Shown piece after piece: positions 16,425 to 20,426 of a stretch of 20,426 nucleotides of DNA. Position 1 is the first letter of the stretch; each line of letters opens with the position of its first letter. Source of the stretch: a virus. The stretch spans positions 1-20,426 of the IMG/VR virus record IMGVR_UViG_3300031999_000242; one strand, 5' to 3'. A model generated the notes under the pieces. The model had not been told where the DNA came from. It ran no database searches and saw nothing but the letters and a program-made list of their open reading frames with translations. The translations under genes and the position numbers were made by a program.

Positions 16425-16801
16425 CAGATGATGACCGCCGGTTGATGGACGTTCAATGGAAGGCTTCAGTGGATCAGAAACTTGCAGACGGTGGGGAGAA
16501 GTTCGACCAGTTGCATGCAGGGCAAACAACACTCCTCAGTCGTATGGATGAACAGGACGTTGCGCTAAAAGACATAGGAGACACGTTAGATTCGCATATT
16601 GTTACGACGAAAAAACTCGCTGACAGTGTGGCTCCGTTGATTAAGGCGGTTGACACAATGGAAAGTGGGGTACGGGTGCTCGGGGCCATCGGCACTGGTG
16701 TCTCATGGACCGGGAAGATTCTTAGACGCACCGTTGTTTGGCTCGCGCCATTTGGCGCGTTGGTGGCTACGCTGTACCACTTTTTCCATCCCACAAAATG
16801 A
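16421..16801 (+). CDS. Putative lysis accessory membrane protein (XhlA-like layout), 126 aa
   Basis: This is a candidate holin or holin partner. The first 80 residues are soluble and helical with heptad-like spacing (LHAGQTTLLSRMDEQ, VALKDIGDTLDSHIV), followed by LGAIGTGVSWTGKILRR, then one membrane segment at about residues 104-122 (TVVWLAPFGALVATLYHFF) and a short tail HPTK. A cytosolic coiled coil ending in one C-terminal membrane helix is the layout of XhlA-type lysis proteins, known from PBSX to work with a holin. ATG 16421 overlaps the giant gene's stop (ATGA), and its own stop overlaps the lysozyme start (ATGA), so the three are translationally coupled. An inner-membrane spanin is less likely because those carry an N-terminal membrane helix. 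Confidence 0.75.
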   Translation: MTDDDRRLMDVQWKASVDQKLADGGEKFDQLHAGQTTLLSRMDEQDVALKDIGDTLDSHIVTTKKLADSVAPLIKAVDTMESGVRVLGAIGTGVSWTGKILRRTVVWLAPFGALVATLYHFFHPTK

Positions 16802-17955
16802 ACTTAACTCAAAAAGCGGTAGCGTTCTTTATCGCGAAGAATTGGACGCCGGAGCAGGCGTCAGGGGTTGTTGCGAATCTCGTAGCCGAGAGCGGGCTAC
16901 GCCCCGATGCTGTGGGCGACGGTGGTGAGGCGTATGGCACCGCGCAGTGGCACGGAGATAGGCAAGCAAAGTTTGCCGAGGTCATGGGCGAACCAATGCG
17001 CGGTTCGTCGTTGGAAAGTCAACTAGCGTTTGTCCATTGGGAACTTCAGAACACGGAGAAGCGAGCCGGTGAAGCGCTCGCTACCTGCACGACGCCAGCC
17101 GATGCCGGAGCTTGTGTATCCAAACTGTACGAGCGTCCCGCAGATCGCGAAGGCGAAGCCAGTAAAAGGGCTGCGTTAGCGCAACGGATTTTCGATGCGT
17201 TCGGCGGGCAACAGAGTCCGCAAGTGAGCGAAACACCGCAAGTGAGCGAAGCACCGCAAGTACAACCACAACCCAAAGGAGCAAAGATGGGAGCGATCCT
17301 CGTACCGCTGTTGATGAGCGTAGTCGGGAAGTTTCTCAATCCGACAGTCGCGCAAAATGTCACTTCAATCGTTACCAAGGATGGTGGACAGTCCACGGCT
17401 GCGCAGAATCTGCTGCAGATGTTGCTGGGCGCAGTGGCGAGTTCTGCGGGGGTGACACCCGCCGCGATGAAAGCCGATGACAGTGTGGCGATTCAGGCTG
17501 TCGCTGCGGTGCAATCAAACGCGGAGAAACTACGCGCTGTAGAAGATGCCGCCGCCGCGCATCTCAATGCGGTATTGCCGTTCGTTCAGCAACTCGCTGT
17601 GCTCGATCAGATGCGTTACGACGCGGAGAACAAGGGCAAGCAAGTCGTGTCTACCATCGCCATAGCGGAGCATGCGGCCGGGTTGTGGGACATGACGCGG
17701 ACGGTGGTGCTCATCGCGGGCTGTACGATGATGGCGATCTCGCTGGGCCTGCTGGCGGCGATTCTGTATCAGTCAGTGAGCAAAGGCGCTATCGACCCCG
17801 GTCTGCTAGGGATGACAGGGCCGATCCTGATGGCGACTCTCGCCGCGTGGGCAGCGATCATCGCGTACCGGTTCGATGGCTCGAAGGAATCGCATGCTGC
17901 GGCTGAAGCGCAGCGAGCTACGGAAAAATATCGCGAAGACACAGGGAAAGCATAA
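16798..17955 (+). CDS. Lysozyme fused to a two-membrane-segment holin-like domain, 385 aa
   Basis: This looks like an endolysin joined to a holin-like domain. Residues about 1-135 match the phage tail lysozyme type of peptidoglycan hydrolase: NWTPEQASGVVANLVAESGL, with E31 as the likely catalytic acid, then GGEAYGTAQWHGDRQAKF. A linker (residues 140-160) holds two PQVSET/A repeats. From residue 164 the protein is Ala-rich and helical, with membrane segments at about 302-324 and 337-357, and ends in a charged tail. ATG 16798 overlaps the previous stop (ATGA); a TTG start at 16738 would lie inside that gene's membrane-coding part. An in-frame ATG at 17287 (M164), preceded by AAAGGAG, could start a separate 222-residue holin-like product. 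No signal peptide is seen, so the lysozyme would depend on membrane permeabilisation or on its own anchor. Confidence 0.85.
   Translation: MNLTQKAVAFFIAKNWTPEQASGVVANLVAESGLRPDAVGDGGEAYGTAQWHGDRQAKFAEVMGEPMRGSSLESQLAFVHWELQNTEKRAGEALATCTTPADAGACVSKLYERPADREGEASKRAALAQRIFDAFGGQQSPQVSETPQVSEAPQVQPQPKGAKMGAILVPLLMSVVGKFLNPTVAQNVTSIVTKDGGQSTAAQNLLQMLLGAVASSAGVTPAAMKADDSVAIQAVAAVQSNAEKLRAVEDAAAAHLNAVLPFVQQLAVLDQMRYDAENKGKQVVSTIAIAEHAAGLWDMTRTVVLIAGCTMMAISLGLLAAILYQSVSKGAIDPGLLGMTGPILMATLAAWAAIIAYRFDGSKESHAAAEAQRATEKYREDTGKA
17218..17262 (+). repeat. Two and a half 18-bp repeats in the lysozyme-membrane linker
   Basis: ccgcaagtgagcgaaaca (17218-17235) and ccgcaagtgagcgaagca (17236-17253) differ at one base, and a third partial unit begins ccgcaagta (17254-17262). 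They encode PQVSET, PQVSEA, PQV in the linker between the lysozyme and the membrane domain. Short Pro/Ser/Glu repeats suit a flexible tether. Confidence 0.85.
17275..17289 (+). promoter_or_regulatory. Internal ribosome binding site and in-frame ATG at the domain boundary
   Basis: AAAGGAG at 17275-17281 is followed after 5 bases by ATG 17287, in frame with the lysozyme fusion (codon 164). The encoded downstream protein starts MGAILVPLLMSVVGKF and contains both membrane segments but no lysozyme. Both the match to the binding-site consensus and the spacing are as good as those of the annotated genes here. Confidence 0.65.
17287..17955 (+). CDS. Putative free holin-like protein from the internal start, 222 aa
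   Basis: This is a proposed second product of the lysozyme fusion gene, read in the same frame from ATG 17287. It would be 222 residues: an N-terminal amphipathic or weakly hydrophobic helix (MGAILVPLLMSVVGKFL), a long Ala/Gln/Val-rich helical middle, membrane segments at about residues 139-161 and 174-194 of this product, and a charged C-terminal helix. That order (helical body, C-terminal membrane hairpin, charged tail) resembles holins such as the GTA-type three-helix family, without clear sequence identity. The strong binding site is direct evidence; actual expression and function are inference. If it is real, the cassette makes XhlA-like, lysozyme fusion and holin from about 1.5 kb. Confidence 0.5.
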   Translation: MGAILVPLLMSVVGKFLNPTVAQNVTSIVTKDGGQSTAAQNLLQMLLGAVASSAGVTPAAMKADDSVAIQAVAAVQSNAEKLRAVEDAAAAHLNAVLPFVQQLAVLDQMRYDAENKGKQVVSTIAIAEHAAGLWDMTRTVVLIAGCTMMAISLGLLAAILYQSVSKGAIDPGLLGMTGPILMATLAAWAAIIAYRFDGSKESHAAAEAQRATEKYREDTGKA

Positions 17956-18173
17956 TGGGATTTCGTGTTGACGACGTACGGGTTGAGATCGATATCAATG
18001 TCGAGTCTGACATGGGGGGCAAGACGATCAGGTTTGCGTTCGCCCCCGAGAAAAAATTCGGTCATGATCTCGATCCGCTCGTGCGGGCGCTGCTCGACAA
18101 AAACATGGAGATCTTGAACGCTGCGATGATAGCCGCCGGGCCGATTACCGATCCCGGTGTTGGGATACTGTGA
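17955..18173 (+). CDS. Small protein of unknown function, 72 aa
   Basis: I do not recognise this protein. It begins with alternating hydrophobic and charged residues (VRVEIDINVESDMGGKTIRFAFAP, two or three strands), then a helix with DLDPLVRALLDKNMEILNAAMIAAG, and ends GPITDPGVGIL. It is soluble, acidic, with no membrane segment. ATG 17955 shares a base with the upstream TAA (TAATG), so it is coupled to the lysis gene. Its stop lies 25 bases before the next ATG. Confidence 0.7.
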   Translation: MGFRVDDVRVEIDINVESDMGGKTIRFAFAPEKKFGHDLDPLVRALLDKNMEILNAAMIAAGPITDPGVGIL

Positions 18174-18198
18174 CGGTTCGGATCAAGCGGAGAACGTA

Positions 18199-18789
18199 AT
18201 GGCCACGAAGAAGAACTTCCAGATCTTGCAAGGTGAGACGTGGCAGCGCGTGATTCGCTGGGAACAACTGCCGTTCCTGTACAAGCCGATTACCGCGATC
18301 ACGCTTGCGGCTCCGGCCGCAATCACTGCGACCGCACACGGGTTCAAGACGGGGTGGCGCGCGGCGCTGGTCAGTGTGATTGGCATGTCCGAGATCAACG
18401 CGCTCAATGTGCCGCCGCGCGATTCCGACTACCATCAGATGACGGTGGTCGATCCGAACACCGTAACGTTCAACGACATTAACAGCGCGGAGTACACGCC
18501 GTACGTATCCGGTGGGTACTTAATGGCGTACACACCAGTGGACATGTCTGGATACACCGCCAGCATGGAGATCAAGAGCAGGATAGGCGGTCCTGTCTTG
18601 ATTACGCTTACGACAGTGAATGGTGGTATCGCGATTGACAATACCAACCACACAATAACGTTGCTCATCGCTGCTGCTGTCACGGACATACTCACGTGGA
18701 AGACTGCGGTGTATGACTTGGACATGATATCTGCATCTAACGTAGTGACACCGCTGTACACCGGAACGCTGTCAGTGATAGCAGAGTAG
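18199..18789 (+). CDS. Virion protein with an FCCH-like domain inserted in a second beta domain, 196 aa
   Basis: This is probably a tail, baseplate or capsid-surface protein. Residues about 1-30 (FQILQGETWQRVIRWEQLPF) and about 110-196 (VDMSGYTASMEIKSRIGG, ITLTTVNGGIAID, TWKTAVYDLDMI, VTPLYTGTLSVIAE) together resemble a beta-sandwich module common in phage tail and head-fibre proteins. Between them (about 30-110) is a stretch reading PAAITATAHGFKTGWRAAL, VIGMSEINAL, NTVTFNDINSAEYTPYVSGG, the layout of the ubiquitin-activating-E1 FCCH-like domain frequent in phage structural proteins (HGF..G, IxGM.E.N, T.F, Y..Y.SGG). ATG 18199 has GGAG at 18189-18192, six bases upstream; an earlier ATG at 18157 lies inside the previous gene. 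The two-domain reading is from phrases, not a search. Confidence 0.78.
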   Translation: MATKKNFQILQGETWQRVIRWEQLPFLYKPITAITLAAPAAITATAHGFKTGWRAALVSVIGMSEINALNVPPRDSDYHQMTVVDPNTVTFNDINSAEYTPYVSGGYLMAYTPVDMSGYTASMEIKSRIGGPVLITLTTVNGGIAIDNTNHTITLLIAAAVTDILTWKTAVYDLDMISASNVVTPLYTGTLSVIAE

Positions 18790-18793
18790 CCTA

Positions 18794-19219
18794 ATGACAC
18801 AGGCAATGTGCACCAGTTTTAAGAAGGAGCTATTTACAGCGACGCATAACTTTGCGGCGTCCGGAGGGCACGCCTTTAAGTTTGCTCTGTACACATCGTC
18901 TGCGACACTGGACGCTGCCACAACTGTGTACTCAACGTCTAACGAAGTCACGGGCACAGCGTACGTCGCAGGAGGGTTCGCGCTAACCAATGTGGACCCT
19001 AGCATATCCGGTACTGTTGCTATGGTGTCCTTCTCTGCGAACCCAACGTGGAGTGGAGCTACCTTTTCAGCTAGTCAGGCGCTTATCTATAATACGTCGG
19101 CCAGCAATAAGGCCGTAGCAGTGGTAGACTTTGGGGGCACACAAACCGTCACTTCCGGAACTTTCGTTGTAACCTTTCCGGCGGTGACATCCACCACAGC
19201 CCTGTTGAGGCTGGTGTAA
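18794..19219 (+). CDS. Small virion protein, paralogue 1, 141 aa
   Basis: This is a beta-rich structural protein of a type repeated 470 bases downstream. It reads MTQAMCTSFKKELFTATHNF, FKFALYTSSATLDAATTVYSTSNEV, GTAYVAGGFALTNVDP, WSGATFSASQALIYNTSASN, then a C-terminal LLRLV. The shared phrases with the gene at 19693 are CTSFK, FK.ALY, AATTVYS..NEV and the closing LLR. Proteins beginning CTSFK...LYTSSA are common small structural proteins of podoviruses, sometimes called tail or head proteins, with no proven role. Codons look more AT-rich than those of its paralogue. ATG 18794 has only a weak AGAG upstream and follows the previous stop by 4 bases, so coupling is likely. Confidence 0.78.
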   Translation: MTQAMCTSFKKELFTATHNFAASGGHAFKFALYTSSATLDAATTVYSTSNEVTGTAYVAGGFALTNVDPSISGTVAMVSFSANPTWSGATFSASQALIYNTSASNKAVAVVDFGGTQTVTSGTFVVTFPAVTSTTALLRLV

Positions 19220-19235
19220 AACGAAGGAGCGAAAT

Positions 19236-19682
19236 ATGAACGTAGGAACCGGGGTAGATACAGGCATTGTGCAAACACCGCTGGGTGACATTCCGGACTT
19301 CGATCTGGATCTCGTGCTGGTTCCGATGAAGTTGGAGGATGGAAGAATCGTCACAGCGTGTGAGTGTCGGTACAAGGGGCGCAATCCGGCGCTCGCCGAT
19401 CATGTCGGGAAGGTCGTTCGTTGCGATGTGTGGGATGCCACAGGCGAACGTGAAGGAGAGCCGGTCTTTACGACGGAGGGGGATCTTCCGGCGACGGATT
19501 TGGACATCAAGATTATCCCGCAGGTTGGCGGTCCTAACGTGTGGGTCTTTGCGCGTGAGTGTCGGTACAAGGGAAGTGATTCGGCGTTGTCCGCGAAGCT
19601 CGGCGAGATCATTCGTCGTGACGTGTGGGCGACAATCAAAAGTGGGCACTCGATGTCGGGTGAGCAGGCCAAACTAGGCTAG
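19236..19682 (+). CDS. Protein with an internal two-fold duplication, 148 aa
   Basis: The function is unknown. The protein contains two copies of a unit: about residues 20-68 (DFDLDLVLVPMKLEDG, CECRYKGRNPALADHVGKVV, RCDVWDA) and about 85-133 (ATDLDIKIIPQVGGPN, ECRYKGSDSALSAKLGEII, RRDVWAT). Shared phrases are ECRYKG, ALA/ALS, a Val/Ile-rich helix and R.DVW. At DNA level an exact 19-base match (gtgagtgtcggtacaaggg) occurs at 19360-19378 and 19555-19573, a 195-base offset (65 codons). The first copy has two Cys (CECRYKG), the second one. It lies between the two paralogous small virion genes. ATG 19236 has AAGGAG at 19224-19229, six bases upstream. Confidence 0.78.
   Translation: MNVGTGVDTGIVQTPLGDIPDFDLDLVLVPMKLEDGRIVTACECRYKGRNPALADHVGKVVRCDVWDATGEREGEPVFTTEGDLPATDLDIKIIPQVGGPNVWVFARECRYKGSDSALSAKLGEIIRRDVWATIKSGHSMSGEQAKLG
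19360..19573 (+). repeat. Exact 19-bp direct repeat marking the internal duplication
   Basis: The 19-base string gtgagtgtcggtacaaggg occurs at 19360-19378 and again at 19555-19573, in the same reading frame 65 codons apart. It codes for the ECRYKG core of each half of the duplicated protein. The rest of the two copies has diverged, so the duplication is old and this short segment is either constrained or was homogenised. Confidence 0.9.
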
Positions 19683-19692
19683 GAGATTCATC

Positions 19693-20136
19693 ATGGCGAA
19701 TGTCGCCGCAATCTGCACGTCGTTCAAAGTCGAGATACTGAACGGGCTGCACGCACTTGGAACGTCGGTGGTTCGCGGCGGCACGGGTGCGGACACGTTC
19801 AAGATCGCGCTCTACGCACCGGCCGGTTCTCTCGGTGCGGCTACCACAGTGTACTCAGCCACCAACGAAGTATCTTCGGCGGGATACACCGCCGCAGGCA
19901 CGGCGATTGTTTTCACCGCACCGGCATCAACCGGTACCATCGCGTACACCACACCGAACGCCAACGTGACGTGGACAGGTGTCACTTTCACCACGGACTG
20001 CGCGTTCATTCACAACGTCACGCAGACTAGGGCGGTCGCGGTCTACACGTTCTCTTCGCAAACCGTCACGGCGGGCAACTTTACGCTCACCATGCCGACG
20101 AACGATTCGAGCACGGGATTGCTTCGGATCGCGTGA
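19693..20136 (+). CDS. Small virion protein, paralogue 2, 147 aa
   Basis: This is the second copy of the small beta-rich structural protein. Key phrases are NVAAICTSFKVEILNGLHAL, GADTFKIALYAPAGSLGAATTVYSATNEV, GYTAAGTAIVFTAP, NANVTWTGVTFTTDCAFIHN and LTMPTNDSSTGLLRIA. It aligns along its whole length with the gene at 18794 (141 residues), with an insertion of a few residues near GTSVVRGGTG. The sequence is GC-rich and codons match the rest of the window. ATG 19693 has AGGAG at 19681-19685 after a gap of 7 bases. The stop TGA (20134-20136) overlaps the next ATG (TGATG). The exact role, for example capsid surface or tail attachment, is not known. Confidence 0.8.
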   Translation: MANVAAICTSFKVEILNGLHALGTSVVRGGTGADTFKIALYAPAGSLGAATTVYSATNEVSSAGYTAAGTAIVFTAPASTGTIAYTTPNANVTWTGVTFTTDCAFIHNVTQTRAVAVYTFSSQTVTAGNFTLTMPTNDSSTGLLRIA

Positions 20137-20333
20137 TGCATCACCAATCGCCCTCGTGCTACGTCATCGAGTCCATCAGCAAACCCTTCAATGATGGGAC
20201 GCTGGTGGAGGTCAAGTTCGCAATGACTCGGTGTCGTGGCACAGAGGCCGAAATGTTTTTGCGCGTTCCGGTGGAAGCTGCTAAGGCGTACATGGTGGGC
20301 GATACGTACATGATGCGGATGCGGAGAATTTAA
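20136..20333 (+). CDS. Small protein of unknown function, 65 aa
   Basis: The function is unknown. It encodes MHHQSPSCYVIESISKPFND, GTLVEVKFAMTRCRGTEAEMF, LRVPVEAAKAYMVGDTYMMR and MRRI. The alternating strands and a short helix (VEAAKAYMV) suggest a small beta-rich domain. I chose ATG 20136, which overlaps the preceding TGA (TGATG); a GTG at 20133 is three bases earlier in the same frame and would add one residue. The next gene's AAGGAG follows the stop closely, so this belongs to the same operon of small structural genes. Confidence 0.7.
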   Translation: MHHQSPSCYVIESISKPFNDGTLVEVKFAMTRCRGTEAEMFLRVPVEAAKAYMVGDTYMMRMRRI

Positions 20334-20350
20334 CCAGCAAGGAGATTCTG

Positions 20351-20426
20351 ATGGCTGATGGACTGTTCTATCAAGACACGCGTGAGCCGTTCATCACGAC
20401 GGACATTGCGGCTGTCACGTTGGCGG
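20351..20426 (+). CDS. Start of a further phage structural gene (partial, 3' end outside window)
   Basis: An ATG at 20351 is preceded by AAGGAG at 20339-20344, six bases upstream, and opens a frame that runs to the window edge: MADGLFYQDTREPFITTDI, then AAVTLA. The binding site is perfect and the frame has no stop. The opening phrase with YQDTREPF is reminiscent of small phage virion proteins, but only 25 residues are visible, so no role can be given. Confidence 0.65.
   Translation, partial: MADGLFYQDTREPFITTDIAAVTLA

Noticed and set aside
16744-16759. 6-bp inverted repeat CGCGCC/GGCGCG as a terminator
   Set aside because: It is inside the coding sequence for the membrane helix of the 126-residue protein, has no T-run, and is explained by GC-rich codons.
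16738-16797. Longer lysozyme N-terminus from TTG 16738
   Set aside because: It would add 20 residues coded by the overlapping membrane-segment region of the previous gene. ATG 16798 sits in an ATGA junction and begins directly at the lysozyme domain.
18157-18198. Longer start of the FCCH-like protein at ATG 18157
   Set aside because: It lies inside the 72-residue gene. ATG 18199 has GGAG at proper spacing.

Overview
This window is part of the late, structural and lysis region of a tailed bacteriophage with a short-tailed (podovirus) layout. Every supported gene lies on the + strand. The genes are tightly packed: many neighbours overlap at ATGA or TAATG junctions, and no gap exceeds about 75 bases. 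The order is terminase large subunit (3' end only), portal, a small overlapping gene, scaffold, major capsid protein, small capsid-proximal genes, head-tail adaptor, internal virion proteins, lysis genes, then small virion proteins. The capsid protein has the N-terminal signature of the N4 gp56 family. The GC-rich sequence and the lysozyme plus polyvalent virion protein suggest a Gram-negative, probably proteobacterial host, but the host cannot be named from the sequence. I see no tail tube, tape measure, tail terminator, integrase, tRNA or CRISPR.

Region 1 (1-4801) is the packaging and head-building block. The end of TerL is followed by the portal, an 84-residue gene starting inside the portal gene, a proline/alanine-rich acidic scaffold candidate and the capsid protein. 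The capsid gene is bracketed by two inverted repeats, each followed by the same 9-mer CGACAACCA and then a ribosome binding site.

Region 2 (4802-9282) holds small virion or accessory genes: a 63-residue and a 116-residue protein, a striking 419-residue alanine-rich hexapeptide-repeat protein with a TTG start, two small conserved-looking proteins, a head-tail adaptor candidate and a 358-residue helical, glycine-rich protein. A second strong cUUCGg hairpin lies just before the repeat gene.

Region 3 (9288-16424) is one 2378-residue gene. It encodes a polyvalent-type virion protein with a zinc-metallopeptidase motif (HETTH), a coiled coil, a PLxRFG-like module and an LPD38-like C-terminal region with hydrophobic segments. 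It is most likely ejected into the host with the DNA.

Region 4 (16421-17955) is a lysis cassette. An XhlA-like protein with one C-terminal membrane segment overlaps a lysozyme fused to a two-membrane-segment domain. Inside the fusion, exactly at the domain junction, is an in-frame ATG preceded by AAAGGAG, so the gene probably yields both the full fusion and a free holin-like protein.

Region 5 (17955-20426) contains small virion proteins: a 72-residue protein, a protein with an FCCH-like domain apparently inserted into another beta domain, two paralogous 141/147-residue proteins flanking a protein that is itself an internal duplication, a 65-residue protein, and the start of a further gene running off the end.
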